Of a stretch of 64,000 nt of DNA, positions 16,717 to 24,140 are shown in pieces (position 1 is the first letter of the stretch; each line of letters starts with the position of its first letter). The DNA is from Mesorhizobium sp. M1D.F.Ca.ET.043.01.1.1. Lineage in GTDB: Bacteria; Pseudomonadota; Alphaproteobacteria; Rhizobiales; Rhizobiaceae. Location of the stretch: assembly GCF_003952385.1 (NCBI RefSeq), contig NZ_CP034444.1, positions 4,402,001 through 4,466,000 on the forward strand, in the 5' to 3' direction. The notes under the pieces were generated by a model. The model did no database searches and was not told the DNA's origin. It worked only from the letters and a program-made list of their open reading frames with translations. A program made the position numbers and the translations under genes.

Positions 16717-17418
16717 ATGGCAGCACGATCCGTCGTCGCGCTTGTGTCCGTAGCCGAAGTGGTGGCCGGCGACCTGGCCGACCATCTCGAGCGGCGCGGG
16801 CACGACGTGCGCCAGGCGCGCCAGCCCTGGGAGGCCGAGTCGCTGCTTTCGGCAGGGGGCATCGACGTCGTGGTCGTCGGTGACGACGTGACCCAGGCGG
16901 AGGGGCGCGAACTGCTCAAGCGCTATAGTAGCCAAGGTGGGGGCGGCGAGGGTGGCTCCGACTTCATCCTGATCTGCCGGCCCGCCGATCTCGTCGACAA
17001 GGTGCTGGCGCTGGAGCTCGGCGCCGCCGACGTGATCGAAAGCCCGCTCAACGTGCGCGAGCTGGCGGCGCGTATCGGCGGCCTGCTGACGCGGCGGGGC
17101 CGCAACACCCAGGAACTGATTGTGCTGGAGAACGCCACCGTCGACTTGAGGTCGGCTATGGTCATGCATCGCTCCGGCGCCGAGGATCAGCTCTCGCCGG
17201 GGCAGGTGGCGCTGCTCAGGCTGTTTCTGGCGAGCCCGCGAAAGGTGCTGACGCGCGACGACATCATTGCCGCCGCGCCCGCCGAGAATGCCGATGCCTT
17301 CGACCGCTCGATCGATTCGCGCATCGTGAGGCTGCGCCGCAAGCTCGATACGGAGACCATCACCACCATTAGGGGCGCCGGCTACCGCTTCGATCCGCCG
17401 ACGTCGCGCACCGACTGA
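16717..17418 (+). CDS. winged-helix regulator with degenerate receiver domain
   Basis: The 233-aa protein has the OmpR/PhoB layout, but its receiver lacks the usual chemistry. The N-terminal acidic pair is replaced by VSVAEVV. The strand-3 phosphoacceptor position reads DVVVVGDDVTQAEG rather than VVLDxMLPG. The switch Lys of the KP motif is absent (DVIESPLNVREL). The C-terminal winged helix (about 145-230) is well conserved, ending TITTIRGAGYRFDPP. A GGAG site lies 4 bases upstream of the ATG. Probably an orphan, phosphorylation-independent regulator. Being divergent from the intact regulator at 16622, it may control that two-component locus. Confidence 0.75.
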   Translation: MAARSVVALVSVAEVVAGDLADHLERRGHDVRQARQPWEAESLLSAGGIDVVVVGDDVTQAEGRELLKRYSSQGGGGEGGSDFILICRPADLVDKVLALELGAADVIESPLNVRELAARIGGLLTRRGRNTQELIVLENATVDLRSAMVMHRSGAEDQLSPGQVALLRLFLASPRKVLTRDDIIAAAPAENADAFDRSIDSRIVRLRRKLDTETITTIRGAGYRFDPPTSRTD

Positions 17419-17450
17419 ACCGAGGGTGGCCAGGGTTCTTCCTTGATCCT

Positions 17451-17496
17451 GCATCGGATTGCCCCAAAACCGCTTCGCACTTTTTGGGTCCGATGC
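17451..17496. repeat. short palindromic repeat, copy of the CCGCT-CACTTTT family
   Basis: GCATCGGA (17451-17458) pairs with TCCGATGC (17489-17496), enclosing CCCAAAACCGCTTCGCACTTTTTGGG, itself an inverted repeat. It lies between the convergent regulator gene and a small minus-strand gene and may act as a terminator for both. The inner core matches the elements at 11211, 40231 and 60958. Confidence 0.65.
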
Positions 17497-17502
17497 TCGC
17501 GC

Positions 17503-17667
17503 CTATCGCACCACCAGCACCGAGGGACCCGAGGGCAGCTCCGCGCTGGCGGTGATTTCGACATGGGCGCGCTCCTTGAGCAGCACCGTTGCGAGCGCGG
17601 CAAAGCCGAGCAGCCCTTGCGCGTAGAGCAGTGCCGAAAGCACGGAAGCTGCAAATCTGGTGTTCAT
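17503..17667 (-). CDS. small membrane protein (54 aa)
   Basis: This reading frame is 54 codons long. Its product starts MNTRFAASVLSALLYAQG, continues as a hydrophobic helix to about residue 30 (ALATVLLKERA) and ends in a polar tail PSGPSVLVVR. On the minus strand AGGGGG lies 8 bases before the ATG, a good ribosome binding site. The start has normal high GC3. No family recognised. The hydrophobic part could be a signal anchor. It is transcribed in the same direction as, and 34 bases downstream of, the 126-aa gene at 17702-18082. Confidence 0.6.
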   Translation of the reverse strand: MNTRFAASVLSALLYAQGLLGFAALATVLLKERAHVEITASAELPSGPSVLVVR

Positions 17668-17701
17668 GTCATTACCCCCTAAATCGATATGTATTGGTGC
17701 T

Positions 17702-18082
17702 TCAGGAAACTCCCGAAGCGCCCGCGCCGCTGACGGAGCCCCCCGCTGCGGCGCGGGCCTTCGGTCCTCTCGGCAGCAAGTAGCCGGAGGGGCCGCGAGT
17801 CCTCATCAACCGAAGGCCGACCCGCCAGAGGGCCTTCAGCCGGTGGACGCGCAGGCTGGAAACAATCCAGACCGTGGCGATGAACAGTGCAGCGTGCAGC
17901 GTCGAAACCTCGCCGGAATTCATGGCGCCAAAATTCAGGGCGCCAAAATTCAGGGTGCCAAAATTCAGGGTGCCAAGCGTCGTCACCGGGTTGCCGGCGA
18001 CGGTGCCGGCGGCGCCACCGAGGATGATCGCCGCGACGCCGATCCTGAGAAGCCAGGTGCGTGGTTTCGATTTCCTGCCCAT
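17702..18082 (-). CDS. hypothetical membrane protein with a tandem five-residue (LNFGT/A) repeat
   Basis: The product of about 126 aa starts MGRKSKPRTWLLRIG, a basic N-terminus with a first hydrophobic segment (AAIILGGAAGTVAG). Four tandem five-residue units follow (TLNFG, TLNFG, ALNFG, AMNSG). A second hydrophobic segment (LHAALFIATVWIVSSL) and a basic tail come next. The repeats resemble pentapeptide-repeat units but are too few for a stable beta-helix turn set. The 15-base DNA repeat behind them may be a recent expansion. Frames upstream of this ATG look non-coding, so the start is chosen before the first helix. Function unknown. Confidence 0.5.
   Translation of the reverse strand: MGRKSKPRTWLLRIGVAAIILGGAAGTVAGNPVTTLGTLNFGTLNFGALNFGAMNSGEVSTLHAALFIATVWIVSSLRVHRLKALWRVGLRLMRTRGPSGYLLPRGPKARAAAGGSVSGAGASGVS
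17917..17975. repeat. 15-base tandem repeat, four units
   Basis: Units of AAATTCAGGGTGCCA (two identical), AAATTCAGGGCGCCA and a diverged AATTCATGGCGCCA run head to tail. The unit length is a multiple of three and keeps the minus-strand gene in frame, giving the repeat Leu-Asn-Phe-Gly-Thr/Ala. Confidence 0.85.
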
Positions 18083-18420
18083 TTTCGTTTGCTGATGTCT
18101 GTTCCCGTTGCGTCGACATTGCCGCCGGCCTGTATCCGCATCATGCCGCGCGAGCCGCGCTTTGTTGCAACTCGGTTTCGAGATCGGCGAAACGACTTTC
18201 GTATCAAGGCCATACACGCTTTCGTTTGCCAGCTTCCCCCAATTTTTCGTTAATCATACCCGGACCCGCGAGCCGATTTCGTCAGCGGCGCCGTTAACCT
18301 CGAGAAACAGATTCGAAACAGAAGCGAGCATCAAGCGAAATAGCCTTGAAACAGGCGCCCACGATAAGACGGCCCATCGAAATTGAAGCCGGCCGGACCG
18401 GCATAAAGAGAGGGATCGTC

Positions 18421-18873
18421 ATGCACACTGCCATTTCCGCCAAGCTCATCAACGTCTCGGCCGCCGCGCTCACCGGCGCGGCACTGCTCTTCGGCAGCAA
18501 TGCCGCTCACGCCAACCAGATCGTCGCCCGGGTTTCGCTGTCGCAGCAGATCATGGAAGTCACGGTCGACGGCCGGCCGACGTTCACCTGGAAAGTGTCG
18601 ACGGGCGACAGGGGGCACATCACGCCGACGGGGTCGTTCAAGCCGACCCGCCTGCATGAGATGTGGTATTCGAAGAAGTACGACAACGCGCCGATGCCGC
18701 ATTCGGTGTTCTTCAGCGGCGGCTACGCGGTGCACGCAACCTACGCCATCAAGCGGCTCGGTAGTCCGGCCTCGCATGGCTGCGTGCGGCTGCATCCCGA
18801 TGCCGCGGCCGATTTCTACCAGCTCGTCGAGGCTTTCGGCCCGGCCAATACCAGCATCGTGATCGTCAAGTAG
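18421..18873 (+). CDS. L,D-transpeptidase (YkuD domain)
   Basis: The 150-aa protein has a signal peptide (about residues 1-37, cleavage after AHA) and a single YkuD catalytic domain. The active-site motif is complete: His in VHATYAIKRLG, then SPASHGCVRLHPDAA with the nucleophilic Cys, about residues 102-125. It cross-links peptidoglycan stems or attaches proteins to them in the periplasm. Rhizobiales rely heavily on such enzymes for polar growth. GAGAGGG precedes the ATG by 7 bases. An upstream ATG at 18346 would place a non-signal peptide in front and is rejected. It ends at a bidirectional terminator. Confidence 0.9.
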   Translation: MHTAISAKLINVSAAALTGAALLFGSNAAHANQIVARVSLSQQIMEVTVDGRPTFTWKVSTGDRGHITPTGSFKPTRLHEMWYSKKYDNAPMPHSVFFSGGYAVHATYAIKRLGSPASHGCVRLHPDAAADFYQLVEAFGPANTSIVIVK

Positions 18874-18942
18874 CGGGCTGGGTCAAGTAGCAGGCTGGTT
18901 GCCGCCTTCAGCGGACACGTCGAAGCAGTGGGGCGACCGCCA

Positions 18943-18980
18943 AAAAAAGAGGCCGGAAATATTCCGGCCTCTTTTGTTTT
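18943..18980. terminator. bidirectional Rho-independent terminator
   Basis: AAAAGAGGCCGGAA and TTCCGGCCTCTTTT form a near-perfect stem with A-run and T-run flanks. It works for the L,D-transpeptidase on the plus strand and for the RND efflux operon on the minus strand. Confidence 0.9.
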
Positions 18981-18997
18981 TCGAACTCGTCTTGTCG

Positions 18998-21900
18998 TCA
19001 GGTCGGCAGCGCCGGCATCAGCTTCGGATCCGGCTTCTCGGCGAGATGCGGAAGATCCTTGCTGGCGATGAAGGTGTAGAACATGGGCACGACGAACAGG
19101 GTGAACATCGTGCCGACGAGGATACCGGTGAAGATCACCAGACCCATCGAGTAGCGGGCCGCGGCGCCGGCGCCGCTGGAGATGATCAGCGGCACGACGC
19201 CGAGCGCCATCGCCGCCGTCGTCATCAGGATCGGCCGCAGGCGCACCTTGGCCGAGGCGATGATGGCGTCACGGCGCCGCATGCCATGGACCTCGCGCTG
19301 CTGATTGGCGAACTCAACAAGCAGGATGCCGTGCTTGGTGATGAGGCCGATCAGCGTGATCAGTCCGACCTGCGTGTAGATGTTGAGCGTGCCGAGCCCG
19401 ATGTTGAGCGGCACGATGGCGCCGAAGATCGAGAGCGGCACCGCCATCATGATGATCAGCGGGTCGCGGAAGCTCTCGAACTGCGCGGCCAGCACGAGGT
19501 AGATGACGATCACGGCGGCAATGAAGGCGATCAGGATGGTGTTGCCCTGCTCCTTTTCCTGCCGCGATTGGCCGGAATAGTCGATGAAGAAGGTGTCGGG
19601 CAGCGTCTCCCTGGCGAGATCCTCCAGCACCTTCAACCCGTCGCCGGTGGTGACGCCCGGGAGCGGCAGGGCCGAGATGGTCGAGGAATTCAGCTGGTTG
19701 AACTGCTCGATCGCTGCCGGAGAGGCGTTGGTCGAAATCTTCACCACCGCCGACAGCGGCACCATCTTGCCGTCCACGCTGCGCACGAAATATTCGCCGA
19801 GCTTCTCGGGGTTGTCGCGGAACTCCTGCGGCACCTGCGGGATGATGTCATAGCTGTTGGAGTCGCGGTCGAACTGCGCCACCTCCGCGCCGCCGACCAG
19901 AAGCGTCAACGTGTTGCCAATATCGGCGATCGGCAGGTTCAACGCCGCCGCGCGCTCGCGGTCGATGGTGACGGTTACCTGCGGCGCGTCATAAGCCATC
20001 GAGTTCTGCACGACGATGAAGCGGCCGGAAGCCTGCGCCTTGTTCTTGATCTTCTCAGCCTGGTCGAAGACCTCGGAGGGGTCGCCGGTCGAACGCACCA
20101 CCATGGAGATGGGCAGCCCGCCGCCGGACCCGGGCAGCGTGGGCGGCGCGAAGACGAACGCCTCGACGCCCGCGACCTTGGCCAGGCGGCCGGTGATGTC
20201 GGCCTGGATTTCCTTCGAGCTGCGCTGGCGTTCGGCCCAGTCCTTGAAGGCGAAGCCGACAAAGGCGCTGTTGGTCGTGCCGCCGAAGGCGACTGCCGAG
20301 AATTGCGCCCGCGTTTCGGGGATGTCCCTGACAAGACCGAGGATCTGGTTGACGTAGGCCTCGGTATAGTCCGACGTCGCATAGCGCGGCGCGGTCACGA
20401 TCGAGAGCAGGAAGCCCTGGTCTTCTTCCGGCGCTAGCTCGCTGGAGGTCTTGGTGAACATGAAGCCGGTAAGCGAGACCAGCGCGACGACGATGATCAG
20501 CGTCACCGGCCGGTTCCTGAGCGAGGCGGTGACCGCGCGCTCGTAGACGCGCTCGACGCGGCCGAAGGTGCCGTCGACGACGCGCTGGAAGCGGCCGTGC
20601 GCGCCTGCCTTGAGCAGGCGCGCCGACATCATCGGCGTGATGGTGACGGCGATCAGGCCGGACAGCACCACGGAGCCGGCCAAGGTCACCGCGAATTCGC
20701 GGAACAGCGCGCCGGTCAGGCCGCCGGTGAAGGCGAGCGGCGCGAACACGGCGGCCAGCGTGATGGTCATGGCGACGATGGCCGAGAAGATCTCGCGCAT
20801 GCCGTTGAAGGCCGCCTGCATCGGCGACATGTGGTCTTCCTCCATGTGGCGGTGGATGTTTTCCACCACCACGATGGCGTCGTCGACGACGAGGCCGATG
20901 GCCAGCACCATGGCGAGCAGCGACAGGAGGTTGATCGAGTAGCCGACCGAAAACAGGATGAAGCAGACGCCGATCAGCGACAGCGGAATGGTCACGATCG
21001 GCATCATCACCGAGCGGAACGAACCGAGGAACAGAAGGATGACCACGATGACGATGGCAACCGCCTCGCCGATAGTCTTGAACACCTCCTCGATCGAGGC
21101 GCTGATCTGCTCGGTGGAATCGTAGACGACCTCGATCGTCATGCCCTTCGGCAGCGTCTCCTGAATCACCGGCACGAGCTTGGTGACTGCCGCCGCCGTC
21201 GTCAGCGGGTTGGCCGCCGGCGTCGGGAAGATGGCGAGGAAGGTGCCGGGCTTGCCGTTGAAGCTCACCCTGGTGTCGGTGCTTGCGGCGCCGAGCTCGA
21301 CGCGCGCCACGTCGCGCAGGCGCACCACCTGCCCATCCGTCGAGCGGATCGGCAGTTGGGAGAAGGCCTCCGGCGTCTGCAGGGTTGAGTGAACCGTGAT
21401 CGACGAGACCACATACTCGTTCTGGGTGTTGCCGGGCGCGGACAGGAAGTTGGAGTTGTTGATCGCGGTCAGCACGTCGGCGGCGGTAGCGCCGCGGGCG
21501 GCAAGCCTGACCGGATCGATCCAGACGCGCATGGAATATTCCTCGGCGCCGAAGATCTGAACGTCGGCTACACCTTCCACCGTCGAAATGCGGGGCCGAA
21601 CGACGCGCTCGATATACTCGGTGAGCTGCTCCTTGGTCATGTTCGGATTCTGCATCGAGATGTACATCATCGCGAACTGCTGGCCGGTGCCCTTGATGAT
21701 CACCGGGTCCTTGGAGGCATCCGGCAATGTGCCGCGCACGCCCTGAACCTTGGACAGCACCTCGGTCAGCGCGACGTCGGGATTGGAGCCGAGCTTCATC
21801 TGCACGGTCACGGTGCTCGAAGACGGGCGGCTCGACGAGGTCACGTAGTCGATGTTCTCGGTCGAGGCGACGGCGCGCGCGATCGGCGCGGAGATGAAAC

Positions 21901-22081
21901 CCTGGATCAGGTCGGCGCTGGCGCCGGGATAGGCCGTGGTAATGGTGATCGCCGTCTCGTCAACCTTCGGATACTGGCGGATCGACAGGTTGAAGATGGC
22001 CTGGAAGCCCAGGAGCAGAATCATGCAGGCCAGCACCGTCGAGAGGACGGGCCGGCGAATGAAGATATCGGAAAAGCTCAT
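18998..22081 (-). CDS. RND multidrug efflux inner-membrane transporter (HAE1/AcrB-MdtB type)
   Basis: The 1027-aa protein is full length for the hydrophobe/amphiphile RND family. It has an N-terminal helix (FIRRPVLSTVLACMILLLG), two large periplasmic loops and twelve predicted membrane segments. The proton-relay pair Asp-Asp lies in GLVVDDAIVVVENIHRH (about residue 400). It begins MSFSDIFIRRP, like MexF/MdtB relatives. Its start overlaps the stop of the membrane-fusion gene by 4 bases (ATGA), so the two are coupled. It would form a tripartite pump with the product of 22078-23379 and an outer-membrane channel encoded elsewhere, exporting drugs or plant compounds. The divergent TetR gene is its likely repressor. 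Confidence 0.92.
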   Translation of the reverse strand: MSFSDIFIRRPVLSTVLACMILLLGFQAIFNLSIRQYPKVDETAITITTAYPGASADLIQGFISAPIARAVASTENIDYVTSSSRPSSSTVTVQMKLGSNPDVALTEVLSKVQGVRGTLPDASKDPVIIKGTGQQFAMMYISMQNPNMTKEQLTEYIERVVRPRISTVEGVADVQIFGAEEYSMRVWIDPVRLAARGATAADVLTAINNSNFLSAPGNTQNEYVVSSITVHSTLQTPEAFSQLPIRSTDGQVVRLRDVARVELGAASTDTRVSFNGKPGTFLAIFPTPAANPLTTAAAVTKLVPVIQETLPKGMTIEVVYDSTEQISASIEEVFKTIGEAVAIVIVVILLFLGSFRSVMMPIVTIPLSLIGVCFILFSVGYSINLLSLLAMVLAIGLVVDDAIVVVENIHRHMEEDHMSPMQAAFNGMREIFSAIVAMTITLAAVFAPLAFTGGLTGALFREFAVTLAGSVVLSGLIAVTITPMMSARLLKAGAHGRFQRVVDGTFGRVERVYERAVTASLRNRPVTLIIVVALVSLTGFMFTKTSSELAPEEDQGFLLSIVTAPRYATSDYTEAYVNQILGLVRDIPETRAQFSAVAFGGTTNSAFVGFAFKDWAERQRSSKEIQADITGRLAKVAGVEAFVFAPPTLPGSGGGLPISMVVRSTGDPSEVFDQAEKIKNKAQASGRFIVVQNSMAYDAPQVTVTIDRERAAALNLPIADIGNTLTLLVGGAEVAQFDRDSNSYDIIPQVPQEFRDNPEKLGEYFVRSVDGKMVPLSAVVKISTNASPAAIEQFNQLNSSTISALPLPGVTTGDGLKVLEDLARETLPDTFFIDYSGQSRQEKEQGNTILIAFIAAVIVIYLVLAAQFESFRDPLIIMMAVPLSIFGAIVPLNIGLGTLNIYTQVGLITLIGLITKHGILLVEFANQQREVHGMRRRDAIIASAKVRLRPILMTTAAMALGVVPLIISSGAGAAARYSMGLVIFTGILVGTMFTLFVVPMFYTFIASKDLPHLAEKPDPKLMPALPT

Positions 22082-23379
22082 TGCTGAACCTGCTTGTTCG
22101 CCGATTTGCTGGGATCGATCGTGTTGTCGACGGCTACCGACATGCCGTTGAAGAGCCTGTTCTGGCCGGCTGTGACGACCTGGTCGCCGGCCTTCAGGCC
22201 CTCGGCGATCTCGACCATGCCGTTGTTGCGGCGGCCCAGCTTGACGAACACCTGCGACAGCACGAGCGCCGGCTGCTGCCCGGCCTCGGCCGGCTTCTGG
22301 GCGTTGTCAGCAGGTTTCGCAGCGTTGTCGGCAGGCTTTGCCGCCTCGGAGGCCGGCTTCGAGGCGTCGGCCTGCGACTTGGCGGCATCGCCGGCCGGCT
22401 TCTCCGCGCCGGCCTTCTGGTCTTCCGGTTTCGCTGGCTGGCCAGCGCCGGCGTCAGCAGGCTTTGCCGGCACGACGACGAAAACATAGTCGCCGTAGAG
22501 GCTTGAGGTCACCGCCGTCTGCGGTACGGAGATGACATTGTTTTCTTCCGGCAGCTCGACGCGGATCTGCACGAACTGGCCGGGGGTGAGCTTGTTCTCC
22601 GGATTAGCGACCTCGCCGCGGATAGAAACCAGCCGGCTTGCCGGGTCGATCTTTGGATCGATGCCGCGAATGGAGCCGGCAAAGGGCATGTCGGCACCGT
22701 TGCTGCCGATCCGCACCGCCTGGCCGATCTTCAGCAGCGGCAGCTGCTGCTCGGGCACCGTGAAGTCGACCCGCATCGTGTCCAGGTCCTGGATCGTGAC
22801 AACCGAGTTGCCGGGCGCCAGATACTGGCCGATGTCGATCTTCGGAATACCGACCGTGCCGGTGAAAGGGGCCGAGAGCTGCTTCTGGTCGAGCACGGCC
22901 TGCAGCTTGTTGACCTGCGCGGCCGAAGCGGTCGCCGCCGCGCGCGCCGCATCGAGCGTCGCGTCGGTGCCGACGCCGCGCCGCTGCAATTCCAGCGCGC
23001 GCGTGAGCGCCGCCTGGTCGGACGCGGCCTGCGCCTTCTGCGCCACCAGGTCGGCCTTCTCGACGGCATCGTCGAGCTGCAGGAGCACGGCGTCGGCCGC
23101 GACCTTCTGGTTGGCGTGGAAGAGGATGTCCTTGACGATGCCGGCCGTCTCGACGGTCAGGTCGACGCCGCGCACGGCGTTTACGGTGCCGATCGCCTCG
23201 ACGCCGGGCGTCCAGTTCGCGGGCTTCGCGACAACGGTCGACACTGTCGCGGCCGGCGGCTTCATGGTGGCGAAAAACTGCTTGATCGCACTGTCGCGAA
23301 ACAGGTTGAAGCCGACGATGCCGACGCAGACCACAGCGAGCAGCAGCAGAAATCCGGTAATGATGGCGAAGCGCTTCAC
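22078..23379 (-). CDS. RND efflux periplasmic adaptor (membrane fusion protein) with a Lys-Pro-Ala insert
   Basis: The 433-aa HlyD-like adaptor has an N-terminal anchor (about residues 4-26). The lipoyl/barrel-sandwich (TVETAGIVKDILFHANQKV) and alpha-hairpin regions lie at about 65-175, followed by beta-barrel and membrane-proximal domains. Between the phrase YGDYVFVVVPAK and LVLSQVFVKLG an insert of about 65 residues is built of AAKPADNA/KPA-like repeats, which ordinary adaptors lack. The insert falls in the membrane-proximal domain near the transporter contact. It is the first gene of the efflux operon, with promoter and operator at 23475-23496. Confidence 0.9.
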   Translation of the reverse strand: MKRFAIITGFLLLLAVVCVGIVGFNLFRDSAIKQFFATMKPPAATVSTVVAKPANWTPGVEAIGTVNAVRGVDLTVETAGIVKDILFHANQKVAADAVLLQLDDAVEKADLVAQKAQAASDQAALTRALELQRRGVGTDATLDAARAAATASAAQVNKLQAVLDQKQLSAPFTGTVGIPKIDIGQYLAPGNSVVTIQDLDTMRVDFTVPEQQLPLLKIGQAVRIGSNGADMPFAGSIRGIDPKIDPASRLVSIRGEVANPENKLTPGQFVQIRVELPEENNVISVPQTAVTSSLYGDYVFVVVPAKPADAGAGQPAKPEDQKAGAEKPAGDAAKSQADASKPASEAAKPADNAAKPADNAQKPAEAGQQPALVLSQVFVKLGRRNNGMVEIAEGLKAGDQVVTAGQNRLFNGMSVAVDNTIDPSKSANKQVQQ

Positions 23380-23474
23380 GGACAGACCCCTCGAGCCGGC
23401 AACCGGTAAAACAATCGATGCCGGGACACATACCGGCGATGGGTCCCGATTTCAAATTTCGGGCGCTTTACTGT

Positions 23475-23496
23475 ACCGTCTGGACGGTCTTGTCAA
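23475..23496 (-). promoter_or_regulatory. candidate TetR operator overlapping the efflux promoter
   Basis: ACCGTC-TG-GACGGT (23475-23488) is a perfect inverted repeat. On the minus strand TTGACA (complement of 23491-23496) is a consensus -35 for the efflux operon, and the palindrome lies just downstream in the -35/-10 spacer. This is the expected place for a repressor. The TetR gene starts 37 bases beyond, so autoregulation is likely. Confidence 0.65.
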
Positions 23497-23527
23497 TTCC
23501 GCATAGGCTAATGTAGGTGGAGGGGTG

Positions 23528-24061
23528 ATGAAGGCTCGCAGGGCGAATTCGCGCGACAGGATATTGGCCGCCGCCGCCGACGTGGCGCGCGAGGCGGGTC
23601 CGGGAAGCCTGTCGCTCGACGCGGTTGCCAGCCGCGCCGGCGTCTCCAAGGGCGGCCTGCTTTACAACTTCCCGACCAAGGCCAAGCTGATGCAGGGGCT
23701 GGTCGAGAACTACCTCAATGCTTTTGAAAAGGCACTCGAGGAACGCACGGCCGAGGCCGGCGACGGAAGCGCGCTCGCGGCCTACATTCGGCTCTCGGCC
23801 GACGATTGCGAGAAGCCGAAACCTTCGGCCACCTGGATATTCTCCGCGATTGCCGAGGATCCGGAATTCCTGACGCCGATAAATGCCTTCAAGCGGCAGC
23901 TGTTCGAACGGCTGAAGGGGGAGACGGACGACCTCGGCTCGCTGCTGGTCTGCTTCCTCGCCATCGAAGGCCTGCGCAGCATGAACCTTTTCGATTCCGA
24001 CGTGCTTTCGGAGGACGAGCGCAAGCTGCTGGTGGCCTCGCTCCTCAGGATAGCCGGATAG
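23528..24061 (+). CDS. TetR/AcrR-family repressor of the divergent efflux operon
   Basis: The 177-aa protein has an N-terminal helix-turn-helix (RDRILAAAADVAREAGPGSLSL then VASRAGVSKGGLLYNFPTKAKLM, residues about 9-53). An all-helical ligand-binding domain follows, of the kind annotated TetR_C for AcrR-like regulators. GTG at 23525 is an alternative start one codon earlier, both after AGGGG. It is divergent from the RND operon with a palindromic operator between. The inducer is probably a pump substrate such as a flavonoid or antimicrobial. Confidence 0.85.
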   Translation: MKARRANSRDRILAAAADVAREAGPGSLSLDAVASRAGVSKGGLLYNFPTKAKLMQGLVENYLNAFEKALEERTAEAGDGSALAAYIRLSADDCEKPKPSATWIFSAIAEDPEFLTPINAFKRQLFERLKGETDDLGSLLVCFLAIEGLRSMNLFDSDVLSEDERKLLVASLLRIAG

Positions 24062-24140
24062 GTTGCAGGCGTCACACCAGCTTCATCCTGGGGACATAGC
24101 GTTCTTCCGGTTCTTTGCTGCAATGCAAAAGGAGTGGGAC

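Noticed and set aside
17917..17975. Tandem repeat as a CRISPR array
   Set aside because: The 15-base units are directly adjacent without spacers and keep a reading frame. No cas genes are nearby.
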